From positions 2,852,001-2,916,000 of the forward strand of contig NZ_CP107546.1 in NCBI RefSeq assembly GCF_025836995.1: a DNA stretch of 64,000 nucleotides, written 5' to 3'. This stretch comes from Microbacterium sp. M28 (GTDB lineage: Bacteria > Actinomycetota > Actinomycetes > Actinomycetales > Microbacteriaceae). A model generated the notes under the pieces. The model had not been told where the DNA came from. It searched no databases and was given only the letters and a program-made list of their open reading frames with translations. This document shows, in pieces, positions 34,069 to 43,070 of the stretch. Made by a program: the position numbers and the translations under genes. The number at the start of each line of letters is the position of its first letter. Within the stretch, counting starts at the first letter, position 1.

Positions 34069-36150
34069 TCAGGCGCGCTTCGCCTCGTCTCGTTCTTCGC
34101 GCTGCTTCGCCCTGAGCGCCTTCTCGGAGACCGGCGCAGAGCCGGAGGCCGCGAGTTCGGCGTAGTAGGCGCGCGCCTCATCCTGACGCTGCTGCTCGAT
34201 GCCGCTCGCGATCGGCGCGCGCAGGTGCTCCTGCTCGTAGCCGAACGCATCGACGAGATCGAGGGCGTGCGGGCGCAACCGGCGGCACAGCCGATCGATG
34301 TAGCTCGAGACGGCGGCGGCGCGCTGCATGGACAGGCGGCCGTTGATCAGATGCCATGCCAGGTGCTTCTCGATCAGCTGCAGGCCGAACAGATCGCGCA
34401 GCCACGTGAGCACCTGCTTCGTGTCGGGATCCTCGATGGTGCGGACGGCATCCGTGAACGCCTCCCACTGCAGCAGTTCTCCGTGCGCGCGGGCCGCCTC
34501 GATCAGCTCGGACTGGTTCTCGTTGAACAGCTGCTCACCGAGGACCTTGTCCTTGCCTGCCGGACGCAGGCGCCCGGCGATGTCGGCGACCATCTGCTGC
34601 ACCCGGCCGGCCAGCAGCTCGTGCTGCTGCTCCTCGCGCAGGCCGTTCTCGACCGAACGCGCCGTCGACCCGAGGTCGGCGACCGCCTGGCCGAGCTGGC
34701 GGAGCCCTGCACCGTGGAACACCTTGCCCGCGGCCTGCGCCGCGACGAGCTTCGCGAGTGCTGCGGCATCCTTGCCCTGGAACTGCTTGGCGTAGTCGGT
34801 CAGCAGCCGCTTGCCGACGAGCTGGAGGAGCACATTGTTGTCGCCCTCGAACGTGACGTAGATGTCGAGGTCGGCACGCAGACCCACGAACCGGTTCTCG
34901 AACATGAAGCCGGCGCCACCGCACGCTTCACGCGCCTCCTGGAGGGTGTCCAGCGCGTGCCAGGTCGACAGCGGCTTGAGCGCGGCCGCGAGGGTCTCGA
35001 GGTCCTCCCGGTCGTCCGGTGTGTCCGTGCGTCCCGAGAAAACGCCGTCGAACTTCTGCAGGAACTCGTCGTGCGCGAAGATCTGGGCGTACGTCGTGGC
35101 CAGCCGTGGGAGCAGGCGTCGCTGGTGCTTGCCGTAGTCGAGCAGCACGACCTCCTGACCGTCGGCACCGTCGAACTGGCGGCGCTGCGTCGCGTAGGTG
35201 ATCGCGATCTTCAGGCCCAGCGCGGATGCCCAGGAGGCGGCGCCGTCCAGAGAGACGCGGCCCTGCACGAGCGTGCCCAGCATCGTGAAGAAGCGACGAC
35301 CGGGGCTGTCGATCGAGCTCGTGTAGGTGCCGTCGACGGCGACGTCGCCGTACTTGTTCAGCAGGTTCGTGCGGGGCACGCGCACGTGGTCGAAGCTGAG
35401 GCGTCCGTTGTCGATGCCGTTGAGGCCGCCCTTGAGCCCGTCGTCCTCGCGACCGACGCCCGGCAGGTCGTTGCCGTCCTCGCCGCGCAGCGGCACATAG
35501 AAGCAGTGCACTCCGTGGTTCACACCATTGGTGATGAGCTGGGCGAACACGGTGGCGGCGATGCCGTGCAGCGCGGCGTTTCCGAGGTACTCCTTGGTCG
35601 CGCCGCGGAACGGCGTGTGGATGACGAACTCCTCGGTCTCGGGGTCGTACGTCGCGGTGGTGCCGACCGCCGCGACATCCGAGCCGTGTCCGATCTCGGT
35701 CATCGCGAAGGCGCCGGGGATCGAGAGGTCCATCACGCCGGGCAGCCACTTCTCGTGGTGCTCGGCCGTGCCCAGCTGCAGGATCGCCGAGCCGAAAAGC
35801 CCCCACTGCACGCCCGACTTGATCTGCAGGCTGGGGTCGGCGGCGACGAGCTCTTCGAACCCCGCGATGTTGGCGCCGTTGTTCTCTTCGCCGCCGAACC
35901 GCTTCGGGAAGGCGCGGTGCACGGCGCGGTTCTCGACGAGCAGGTGCAGCTGGCTGAGCACGCGCTCGCGGTGCTCGTCCTTGCCGAGTTCGTCCTTGCG
36001 CCAGAACGCCGAGTCCTTGATCATCTCGCGCGCCTCGCGGCGAGTGTCGGCCCACGTGCCCAGCAGCAGTTCGTTCACACGATCGATATCGATGCGTGGG
36101 GCGTTCGAGGCGCCCGAAGCGGCCTGGGGGCGGACGGCGGCGTCGACCAT
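34069..36150 (-). CDS. Acyl-CoA oxidase/dehydrogenase family protein
   Basis: This 693-residue flavoenzyme carries out the first step of fatty-acid beta-oxidation, forming trans-2-enoyl-CoA. Its size and motifs fit the acyl-CoA oxidase branch rather than ~380-residue dehydrogenases: FAMTEIGHGSDVAAVGTTA (FAD/substrate loop), GRLSFDHVRVPRTNLLN, TYATQRRQF, EACGGAGFMFENR and TFEGDNNVLLQLVGKRLL. An additional C-terminal helical domain (~residues 480-690) is typical of oxidases. Conversion of electrons to H2O2 would fit the OsmC/Ohr-like gene transcribed divergently next door. Starts at ATG 36150; 40 bases separate it from tag. Confidence 0.9.
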   Translation of the reverse strand: MVDAAVRPQAASGASNAPRIDIDRVNELLLGTWADTRREAREMIKDSAFWRKDELGKDEHRERVLSQLHLLVENRAVHRAFPKRFGGEENNGANIAGFEELVAADPSLQIKSGVQWGLFGSAILQLGTAEHHEKWLPGVMDLSIPGAFAMTEIGHGSDVAAVGTTATYDPETEEFVIHTPFRGATKEYLGNAALHGIAATVFAQLITNGVNHGVHCFYVPLRGEDGNDLPGVGREDDGLKGGLNGIDNGRLSFDHVRVPRTNLLNKYGDVAVDGTYTSSIDSPGRRFFTMLGTLVQGRVSLDGAASWASALGLKIAITYATQRRQFDGADGQEVVLLDYGKHQRRLLPRLATTYAQIFAHDEFLQKFDGVFSGRTDTPDDREDLETLAAALKPLSTWHALDTLQEAREACGGAGFMFENRFVGLRADLDIYVTFEGDNNVLLQLVGKRLLTDYAKQFQGKDAAALAKLVAAQAAGKVFHGAGLRQLGQAVADLGSTARSVENGLREEQQHELLAGRVQQMVADIAGRLRPAGKDKVLGEQLFNENQSELIEAARAHGELLQWEAFTDAVRTIEDPDTKQVLTWLRDLFGLQLIEKHLAWHLINGRLSMQRAAAVSSYIDRLCRRLRPHALDLVDAFGYEQEHLRAPIASGIEQQRQDEARAYYAELAASGSAPVSEKALRAKQREERDEAKRA

Positions 36151-36314
36151 GCGTGTACCTCTCAGAGGGAATCAGGATTGCTTCGATGGTAGGACTCCTC
36201 CAACGTGGAGGAAAACGACCTGTGGGCATTCGCCAAGCGCACCCGCGCACGGGGCCACGGTGGGTTGTCCCTTCCCCACATCCGTCCATCTCGGGGCGGG
36301 CCTACGGTGGACTC

Positions 36315-36734
36315 ATGGACGCGATCTACCGGACCGAAGCCGTCAACCGCACCGGCGCCGACGGTGTCAGCGCAGTGCGGGACGGGCTGAGCGTCGCGGT
36401 CGCCTCGCCGCTCGGTCCCGATCCGGATGCCGCGGCGACGAATCCCGAGCAGCTGCTGGCCCTCGCCTGGGCGACGTGCCTGAACGGCACGGCCCAGGTC
36501 ATCGTGAACGGCGCACGGCGGACAGCGGTCAGAGTCGAGGCCGCTCTGCATCCGGCACCCGCCGGGGTCGGCTACGAGTTCCACGTCGACGCCCACCTGT
36601 CAGTCGAAGGCGCTTCCGCCGCGGAGGCCAGCGAGGTCCTCGCAGCGGCGCACGCCCGCTGCCCGGTGTCGAAGCTGCTGGCCGGAGCGGCCACCGTGCG
36701 CACGCATGTCGAGGCGTATCCTCCGGCCGACTGA
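36315..36734 (+). CDS. OsmC/Ohr family peroxidase
   Basis: This 139-residue thiol peroxidase-like protein has both family Cys regions: NPEQLLALAWATCLNGT (first Cys, ~57) and ARCPVSKLLAG (second Cys, ~117). VRVEAALHPA and YEFHVDAHLSVEG strands lie between. OsmC/Ohr proteins reduce organic hydroperoxides with a Cys pair. Start: ATG at 36315; a longer frame from 36096 overlaps the divergent gene and shows no family signal. It shares a 164-base divergent region with the acyl-CoA oxidase, an H2O2/peroxide-linked context. It is convergent with the HTTM gene, with stops one base apart. Confidence 0.9.
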   Translation: MDAIYRTEAVNRTGADGVSAVRDGLSVAVASPLGPDPDAAATNPEQLLALAWATCLNGTAQVIVNGARRTAVRVEAALHPAPAGVGYEFHVDAHLSVEGASAAEASEVLAAAHARCPVSKLLAGAATVRTHVEAYPPAD

Positions 36735-36735
36735 G

Positions 36736-37797
36736 TCAGGCGGCCGCCACCTCAGGTGGCGAATCCGCTTTGGAGGCCTCCCAGCGCCTCACGACGCCCG
36801 CGCTCAGGCGCTGCCACGTGCGATCCCTGATGAAGATCGAGTCGATGGCGATCATGGTCAGCGAGAACCACGGCAGACCCATGAGCACGGCGATGCCGAT
36901 GTGGAACGAGAGGATGCCCAGGAGTCCGATCAGACGCGTCGGCCGGGTCAGGAGCATCAGCGGGAACGCCACCTGCAGCAGGATGGATCCCCAGCTGATC
37001 GCGACGACCATCGGCCCCCACGCCGTCACGAGGTCGCTCAGGACGGGCCATGTGCCGAACCGTGCGGTCTGCAGCGGGTCGTAGACGGCCCAGCCCTTCG
37101 CCCATGGGTCGCCGCCGGCCTTGTAGAGCGCGCCGGACGCGTACACGAAGCACACCTGTGCCGTGAGGGCGACGAGAGCGAGGTTGTGCAGCATCGTTCC
37201 GATCAGGGCAGGCTGACTGCCCGGCGCGAACCATTCGCCGCGCTTGGCCCTGCGCCGCGCGTCCAGAGACCAGCGGGCGGCCGGGTCGGCGAAGAACAAC
37301 ATCACCAGGGCGATGCGGAACATGTTGTCGCCCTGGTCGCCGACCATGTCGTTGGCCTCGATGAAGCCGACCCACAGGCAGAAGAAGACCGGCAGGACGA
37401 TGCGGAAGCGCCAGCCGATCGTGAACAGCACCGCGACGGCCACCAGCGCCAGGTAGAGGAGCGTGTAGAGCACGGCGTCGCCCATCACCGCGTGGAACGC
37501 GCTGAAGATCCAGATCTTCGGGAAGTCGCTCACCGGCGCCGCCAGTTCGCCGTTCCAGGCCGAGCCGGGGCCGAATGTGTACAGACGGGTGCTGAAGTTG
37601 GAGATCAGCAGACCGAGAGCGGTGATGCCGAAGAGGATGCGGGTGACAGCGAGACCGTACAGGGCCTTCTTGCCGTTGAACAGCCAGTCGTCGATGAATG
37701 CCGAGATCCGGTCGATGGCGGAGATCACCATCGCCCAGAATCCGGAGATCATCGAGCCGGCGAAGGTCAGCACGCGGGTGGGCATGGAGGCGCTCAT
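36736..37797 (-). CDS. HTTM domain membrane protein (SdpB/VKGC-like)
   Basis: This 353-residue polytopic membrane protein has about eight helices and the HTTM pattern: LAVTRILFGITALGLLI, FFCLWVGFIEANDMVGDQGD, ALVMLFFADPAARWSLDARRR, FVYASGALYKAGG..W..G.A, and FPLMLL. HTTM covers vitamin-K-dependent carboxylase membrane parts and Bacillus SdpB; the catalytic epoxidase/carboxylase domain is missing here. Start: ATG at 37797 overlapping the DUF5819 stop by ATGA, with an alternative ATG four codons later. The tight coupling with DUF5819 argues for one membrane complex. Substrate unknown. Confidence 0.82.
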   Translation of the reverse strand: MSASMPTRVLTFAGSMISGFWAMVISAIDRISAFIDDWLFNGKKALYGLAVTRILFGITALGLLISNFSTRLYTFGPGSAWNGELAAPVSDFPKIWIFSAFHAVMGDAVLYTLLYLALVAVAVLFTIGWRFRIVLPVFFCLWVGFIEANDMVGDQGDNMFRIALVMLFFADPAARWSLDARRRAKRGEWFAPGSQPALIGTMLHNLALVALTAQVCFVYASGALYKAGGDPWAKGWAVYDPLQTARFGTWPVLSDLVTAWGPMVVAISWGSILLQVAFPLMLLTRPTRLIGLLGILSFHIGIAVLMGLPWFSLTMIAIDSIFIRDRTWQRLSAGVVRRWEASKADSPPEVAAA

Positions 37798-38609
37798 TTC
37801 TGCGTGCTCTCGAACTGGTGCCGGAAGACGTCGCCGAAGTCGTCTCGGCTCTGCCCTTCCTCCTCGACGGGGCCCCGCCACCCGGTGGTCGAGAACGTCG
37901 GGTCGGGTCGCTGCGCGCCGGCGTCGTTGCGCTCGGCGTAGGGGACGACGTTCTGGCGGCTCACGCGATACTGCACGCGGACGACGTCGTCGCCCCAGAT
38001 CGCGTAGGCCACCTGCGTCGCATATGCGGTCGCCAGATGCTCCTCGCGCATGTAGGCCGTCGTGTCGGTCTCCACGTCGAGCTCGTCGAAGGAGCGCACC
38101 ATCCACGCCTCCCAGTCCTCGGCGGCGAAGTCGAGGGCGGCGACCGCCTTCTGCTTGTCGTCGAGCTTGTTGTACGCGTTCATCTGTCCGCTCGCGACCT
38201 CGCTGGACTGGATGCCGGCGCGCGGCGGGAACAGGTTGTAACGGATCATGGAGAGCTCGACATCGGTCGCGCTGACCCAGCCGGTCTCGATCTCCTCGCC
38301 GTCTTTCTCGATCACCGCGCGGACGTTGAAGTGATAGTCGCCGTTGATCGGCTCCGGCGCGAACACGCTCCAGGACTGTCCGAACAGCGGGAGCATGTAT
38401 CCGGCCAGGACCTCCTGGGTCGGAACCTCGCGCAGCGCCGAATAGGGCGCGATCCAGAGGAAGGACGCGAAGATGTGCCAGAGCGTGAGCAGACATGCCG
38501 CGAACGCGATCAGTCTCACCCACCATTTCGGACGCGGGCGTGGCGCGGCCACGGCGACGGCCACCGGGGTCGCCGGCGCGTCGTTCGTCTCATCGGTCTT
38601 CGTGCTCAT
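37794..38609 (-). CDS. DUF5819 family membrane-anchored protein
   Basis: This 271-residue protein has a Pro/Arg-rich cytosolic N-terminus, one membrane helix (residues ~30-52, WVRLIAFAACLLTLWHIFASFLW shortened) and an extracytoplasmic domain beginning with FGQSWSVFAPEPINGDYHF, the DUF5819 signature; a RYRVSRQ-type strand lies later. It is translationally coupled to the HTTM gene, and this pair recurs in Actinobacteria. The P-x-(F)-W-x-FAP pattern is reminiscent of SdpA, the partner of SdpB in Bacillus SDP peptide maturation. Family assignment good; role inferred. A terminator hairpin separates it from the surface-protein gene upstream. Confidence 0.8.
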   Translation of the reverse strand: MSTKTDETNDAPATPVAVAVAAPRPRPKWWVRLIAFAACLLTLWHIFASFLWIAPYSALREVPTQEVLAGYMLPLFGQSWSVFAPEPINGDYHFNVRAVIEKDGEEIETGWVSATDVELSMIRYNLFPPRAGIQSSEVASGQMNAYNKLDDKQKAVAALDFAAEDWEAWMVRSFDELDVETDTTAYMREEHLATAYATQVAYAIWGDDVVRVQYRVSRQNVVPYAERNDAGAQRPDPTFSTTGWRGPVEEEGQSRDDFGDVFRHQFESTQK

Positions 38610-38630
38610 GCCTCATCCGTTCCATCACTG

Positions 38631-38665
38631 AAGGTCGGGGCCGTCCACCGGACGACCCCGACCTT
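38631..38665 (-). terminator. Intrinsic-type hairpin after the Ala-rich surface protein gene
   Basis: A 16-base stem with one mismatch (aaggtcggggccgtcc / ggacgaccccgacctt, loop acc) begins 16 bases beyond the stop codon at 38681. It ends in AACCTT-like rather than a long T-run, as is usual in high-GC actinobacteria. It should separate this gene from the DUF5819-HTTM pair downstream. Confidence 0.72.
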
Positions 38666-38680
38666 TACAGTGTCGTGCTG

Positions 38681-41600
38681 TTACTCCGCCACGGCGACTG
38701 CGCGTCGCGACCGGGCGACCAGTGCCGTGCCGAGACCGAGCATGAGGAGCATGACTCCCAGCACGATCCAGCCGGTCGGGACGTCCGATCCGGTGCCCGC
38801 GAGACCGTCGGCGACGACCTCGAAGGTGCCGGCGACGCTACCGGATTCGGCGCCGGTCAGGGTCACGGTGTGCGTGCCCAGATCGGTTCCGGCCGGGATC
38901 TCCCAGGTGAAGGTCACCGTTCCCTCGGCGTCGGCCACCTGGGCGCCGAGCGCGACGGGCGCGGAGCTCATCACACCGGTGACGACCTCACCGGGCTTGA
39001 ATCCGGTACCGATGGCCGTCTGCTGGTCTCCGCGCTCGAGCTTGGGAACCTTGACCGTGATGCCGAGCTGGCCCTCCGGGTCGGCATTCGCCGCAGCACT
39101 CGCCGCCGGATCCGCTGCCGCAGCACCGTCGACGTCCGCAGCCGCGTCGGCCGAAGCCGAAGCCGAGGACGTCGCCGTGGAGGCGGCGGATGCCGCAGCC
39201 GCGGCGTTCGCATCGGCCGCAGCCGACGTGTCCGCCGTGGTGCTCGACGAGTTGTCCGCCTGAGCCGAAGCCTGAGCGGCGACAGCCGCCGAAGCGTTGG
39301 CAGCAGAGGTCGCGTCAGCCGAAGCGGCACTGGTCGCGGTGGCCGTCGCGGCGGAAGCCGCAGCCGCCTCCGCGTCCGCCGTCGCAGCAGCGTCGGCAGC
39401 CGTCGAGGCATCAGCCAGCGCGGCAGCGACCGCAGCGGCCTGAGCCGCCGGATCGTTGTCGGCATCCGCCTGAGCGGAAGCCGACGCCGAAGCCGTCGCG
39501 TTGGTGTTGACCTCGGCGTCCGCGTCCACCGCGCCCACGGCGTCGGCCGCAGCCGTCGCCGATGCGTCGTTGGACGACGTGGCCGTCGCAGCGACCGCCG
39601 CAGCGGCATCCGTGTCCGCCTCTGCCGCAGCAGTGGCGTCAGCCGTCGTGCTCGCCGAGTTGTCCGCCTGCGCGGCAGCCTGAGCGGCGACAGCCGCAGA
39701 GGCGTTGGCGTCGGTGGTCGCGTCGGCCGAAGCAGCCGTGGTCGCGGTCGCCGTCGCGGCGGAAGCCGCAGCGGCCTCCGCGTCGGGCGTCGCAGCCGCG
39801 TCGGCAGCGGTCGAGGCATCAGCCAGGGCGGCTGCAACGGCAGCAGCCTGCGCTGCCGCATCGTTGTCGGCATCCGCCTGAGCGGAAGCCGCCGCCGAAG
39901 CCGTGGCGTTGGTGTTGACCTCAGCCGCAGCCGCCGGGTCGGCGTCCGCGTCGGCGTCCGCCGTGGCGGCAACCGATGCGTCGGTCGAGGAGTCGGCGAT
40001 CGCCGCCGCCTCAGCCGCCGACGATGCGTTGGCGTTCGTGGCCGCGGATGCCTCCGCCGCCGTGTCCGACGATGCGTCGGCCAGTGCGGCAGCCTGAGCT
40101 GCGACAGCGGCGTTCGCGTTCGCTTCCGAGGTGGCGTCTGCCGTCGCGGTGGTCGAGGAATCGGCCGTCGCCGCGGCCGATGCCGCTGCCTCAGCGGTGG
40201 CGTCCGCCGCGGCGCTCGCCTCCGACGTGGCGTCGGCGTATGCCGCTGCCACAGCCGCAGCATCTGCCACAGCATCCGTCGTCGCATCGGCGTTCGCGGA
40301 AGCGGATGCCGAGGCAGCCGCGTTCGCGTTCGTCGAAGCCTCGGAGGAGGCGTCCGTCGAGGAGTCGGCCGTCGCTGCCGCCTGAGCCGCAACCGCGGAG
40401 TTGGCGTCCGCCTCGGCCGTCGCCGCCGCGCTGACGTCATCCGAGGCATCCGCCTGGGCTGCCGCCTGTGCCGCGACCGCAGCCTGGGCGTTGGCCTCCG
40501 AGACCGAGTCCGCCGAGGCGGTGGTCGATGCGTCGGTGGTGGCTGCCGACTCCGCTGCTGCAGTGGCGTCGGCTGTCGCCGCCGCCGATGCTGCGGACGT
40601 CGCGTCCGCGAGTGCCGCAGCCTCAGCCGCGGCCTGCGCGGACGGGTCGCCGTCGGCCGTCGCATCCGCCGATGCGGATGCCGAAGCCGCCGCGTTGGTG
40701 TTCACGTCGGCCGGGTCGGCGGCCGTGACCTCGACCGTGTCCGTCGCCGTCACATCACCGGCAGTACCGGTGATCGTGAAGCCCGCACCGGGGGTGGTGT
40801 CCGCGGGAACGGGGTAGGTCGTGGCGAAAGCGCCGCTCGCGTCCGTCAGAACGTCGACGGGCGTGCCGACCGGAGCACCCTCCGGGTCCGTCAGCTGGAG
40901 CGAGACGGTGCTGCTGGCGGGCCAGCCCGTACCGGTGACCGGAAGACTGCCACCGGCCGGAACCGTCGCCGCAGCATCGATCGCCGCGACAGCAGCAGGC
41001 GCCGTGACCTCGACCGTGTCCGTCGCCGTCACATCACCGGCAGTACCCGTGACCGTGAAGCCCGTACCGGGCGTGGTGTCCGCCGGAACCGGATAGGTCG
41101 TGCTGAACGCACCATCGGCATCCGTGTCCACCGTCACTGCCGTACCGACCGGAGCACCCTCCGGGTCCGTCAGCTGCACCGTGACCGTCGTGCTCGCGGG
41201 CCAGCCCGTACCGGTGACCGGAAGACTGCCACCGGCCGGAACCGTCGCCGTAGCATCGATCGCCGCAACAGCAGCAGGCGCCGCGCGCACGGTCGACGAC
41301 CCGAGGTCGAGGTTCAGTGCGGCGAGACCGGGCAACAGCTCCAAGCTGAGCGCGTTCACCGTGAACGACTCCGCGCCGAGAACGCCCGGCTGCTCCTGCT
41401 CGTTGATCGTGATCTCCACGACCTCGTTGAGAGCTTCCAGCACCGGATCGATTCCGGTGACGACCGGGTTGACGATGCCGTCGACCGTGGTGCCGAGGCC
41501 GGACGTGATGCCGTCCAGCAGAGTGTCGATGACGGGGGCGAGGCCGGTGGTCAGCAGGCTGATCACCGGGGCCGTCACGAGTTCGAGGACCCCGCCGAGC

Positions 41601-42865
41601 GGGATGCCCGCGAGATCGCCGTCGACGTCCACGACGGGCTCACCCGGCAGATCGCCGGTCAGCTGTCCGAGCGTCGCGTCGACGGTGATGTCGACGTCCG
41701 CATTCAGCAACAGAGCGGTGACCGAGGCGGGCAGTTCGATGTGGATGCCCAGGTTGTTGACGAGGTCGGTCACGACCTCATCGACCTTGGCGCCGAGAGT
41801 CCCGAGCGCCTGCGAAACGGCGGTCGTGATGCTCAGGATCGCCGCGTCGTCGAGGACGACCGTGTCCGGATCGAGACCGTTGAGGTCCGTCGCCCCCGGG
41901 CCGTTTGCGACCCTCGCGAGGTCGATCGAGACGACACCCGTGCCGAGGTCGATCGAGACGATGCCGTTCGGGTCGACGAGCGGGTCCAGGAGGAGCGACT
42001 CGCTCGCGGCTGCAATCGCCGCGTCCAGCCCGACGAGCGCAGCCGAACCGCCACCGATCTCGACGGCCAGCACGGCGGGAACGCCGAGCGAGAGATCGAC
42101 AGCACCCACGACGGTGTCGATGACGCCACCAGCACCGACAGCAGCGTTCAGCGTGTCCCCGACGCCGTTCAGCACACCATCCAGCGAGGTCGCGATACCG
42201 CCGACCAGCGGGCTCGAGACGTTGAAGCCGAGATCGGCGACCGCGTACTCGGAGGCGAACTCCACGTCGCCCGGAACGCCGGTGGCCGTCGCGGTCGACG
42301 CGAGTGCGCCGACCTCGAGACCGAGGTTGTCGACGATCTCGTCGGTGACGCCGGCGAGCCCGAGCTGCGTGAGCAGATCGGTGAGGTTCACGGTCGCGTT
42401 GTCGAACGCACCCGGGTTGTCGGGGTCGACTGCGATCGCTCCGTCGGCGCCGATGACGCCCGAGCTCGCGGTGGACGATGTCGCGGCCGGCGACGCAGCG
42501 TACGAGCTCGTCGCGCCGAGATCACCCAGGTCGAGCAGGCCTGCGCCGCCAGGCCCTGAGATCAGAGGCAGCTGCAGTCCACCGCCGAGGTCGACGGTCA
42601 GTGCGCCCAGCAGACTCACGTCGAGCGGGGTGACATCCGGACCGACGTCGCTCGGGTTGCCGCTGACGGCCTGAGACACGTCGAGGATGTCTCCGCCGAG
42701 CAATTCGGTGCGGATCACCTGCCCGAGTGCCTCGGAATCGTCCGTGGGAGCCGCGACGGCCGCCATCGGCGCCAGTCCGCCCCCCAGGGCGACTGCCGCG
42801 ACAGTGATGCCGGCCAGTCCTCCCACCGCTCTGCGCCTGCGCAGAGGTATCCCCTTGGTTTTCAT
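38681..42865 (-). CDS. Sortase-anchored (LAXTG) Ala-rich surface protein
   Basis: This 1394-residue protein has a signal peptide (residues ~12-38, RRAVGGLAGITVAAVALGG...) and a ~490-residue N-terminal domain rich in L, V, G, D and I, resembling 'choice-of-anchor G' proteins (SSYAASPAATSSTASSGVIG, many VDL..G repeats). Two nearly identical 93-residue Ig-like repeats (~527-713) follow. Next come ~550 residues of almost only A, D, S, T, N and E (~715-1265), and a final Ig-like module (KPGEVVTGVMSSAP..). The C-terminus has the class-E-sortase-type motif LAGTG (~1355), a hydrophobic helix (WIVLGVMLLMLGLGTALVA) and a basic tail. Likely wall-attached, with a long stalk presenting the N-terminal domain. 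No sortase gene in the window. GGGAGGG ribosome-binding site precedes the ATG. Confidence 0.82.
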   Translation of the reverse strand: MKTKGIPLRRRRAVGGLAGITVAAVALGGGLAPMAAVAAPTDDSEALGQVIRTELLGGDILDVSQAVSGNPSDVGPDVTPLDVSLLGALTVDLGGGLQLPLISGPGGAGLLDLGDLGATSSYAASPAATSSTASSGVIGADGAIAVDPDNPGAFDNATVNLTDLLTQLGLAGVTDEIVDNLGLEVGALASTATATGVPGDVEFASEYAVADLGFNVSSPLVGGIATSLDGVLNGVGDTLNAAVGAGGVIDTVVGAVDLSLGVPAVLAVEIGGGSAALVGLDAAIAAASESLLLDPLVDPNGIVSIDLGTGVVSIDLARVANGPGATDLNGLDPDTVVLDDAAILSITTAVSQALGTLGAKVDEVVTDLVNNLGIHIELPASVTALLLNADVDITVDATLGQLTGDLPGEPVVDVDGDLAGIPLGGVLELVTAPVISLLTTGLAPVIDTLLDGITSGLGTTVDGIVNPVVTGIDPVLEALNEVVEITINEQEQPGVLGAESFTVNALSLELLPGLAALNLDLGSSTVRAAPAAVAAIDATATVPAGGSLPVTGTGWPASTTVTVQLTDPEGAPVGTAVTVDTDADGAFSTTYPVPADTTPGTGFTVTGTAGDVTATDTVEVTAPAAVAAIDAAATVPAGGSLPVTGTGWPASSTVSLQLTDPEGAPVGTPVDVLTDASGAFATTYPVPADTTPGAGFTITGTAGDVTATDTVEVTAADPADVNTNAAASASASADATADGDPSAQAAAEAAALADATSAASAAATADATAAAESAATTDASTTASADSVSEANAQAAVAAQAAAQADASDDVSAAATAEADANSAVAAQAAATADSSTDASSEASTNANAAASASASANADATTDAVADAAAVAAAYADATSEASAAADATAEAAASAAATADSSTTATADATSEANANAAVAAQAAALADASSDTAAEASAATNANASSAAEAAAIADSSTDASVAATADADADADPAAAAEVNTNATASAAASAQADADNDAAAQAAAVAAALADASTAADAAATPDAEAAAASAATATATTAASADATTDANASAAVAAQAAAQADNSASTTADATAAAEADTDAAAAVAATATSSNDASATAAADAVGAVDADAEVNTNATASASASAQADADNDPAAQAAAVAAALADASTAADAAATADAEAAAASAATATATSAASADATSAANASAAVAAQASAQADNSSSTTADTSAAADANAAAAASAASTATSSASASADAAADVDGAAAADPAASAAANADPEGQLGITVKVPKLERGDQQTAIGTGFKPGEVVTGVMSSAPVALGAQVADAEGTVTFTWEIPAGTDLGTHTVTLTGAESGSVAGTFEVVADGLAGTGSDVPTGWIVLGVMLLMLGLGTALVARSRRAVAVAE
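39070..40720 (-). repeat. Low-complexity Ala/Asp/Ser/Thr-coding region with ~130-residue higher-order repeats
   Basis: About 1.65 kb encode an almost pure A/D/S/T/N/E chain. Phrases such as EVNTNATASASASAQADAD, AALADASTAADAAATADAE and ANASAAVAAQA recur three to four times in the same order, showing tandem duplication of a larger unit. The bias also makes long spurious frames on the other strand. Confidence 0.82.
40722..41279 (-). repeat. Two tandem 279-bp repeats encoding Ig-like modules
   Basis: Copies at about 40722-41000 and 41001-41279 are offset by 279 bases (93 codons), with long identical stretches (for example gccgtgacctcgaccgtg at 40722 and 41001) and few differences. Each encodes one ATVPAGGSLPVTGTGWPAS ... 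GDVTATDTVEVTA module of the surface protein. Confidence 0.85.
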
Positions 42866-42954
42866 TTACTGCCCTCCCGTGATGCGGACGGTGCCGCGCC
42901 ACAAGACCCTCCCCAGGAGTCGACCCCTCGTCGACAGAGCTCGTGTACCGGTCA

Positions 42955-43033
42955 GTATTGCGGTATACCGGCATGCTGTCCAGCGAACACACAGAGAACG
43001 AATCGCGAAGCGCGCCCGCATACCGGATTGTTA
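42955..43033 (-). promoter_or_regulatory. Candidate promoter/operator with repeated CCGGTA elements upstream of the surface-protein gene
   Basis: The 205-base gap between recQ and the surface-protein start contains a perfect 10-base palindrome (cggtataccg, 42961-42970). Two further CCGGTA-type half sites lie in the region (gtaccggtcag near 42946-42955 and gcataccgga near 43020), with AATACT nearby as a possible -10. Nothing else is recognisable in the gap. Confidence 0.35.
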
Positions 43034-43070
43034 CAAAGCGCGACGCTGAGACGAGCCCGTGCAGCAGGGG

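Noticed and set aside
36747..36761. Palindrome gccacctcaggtggc as a terminator between OsmC and HTTM genes
   Set aside because: It lies inside the last codons of the HTTM gene and is too short, without a T-tract.
38495..42559. 1354-codon plus-strand frame rich in Arg/Gly/Ser
   Set aside because: Mirror of the Ala/Asp-rich repeats of the surface protein; no start context and no recognisable domain.
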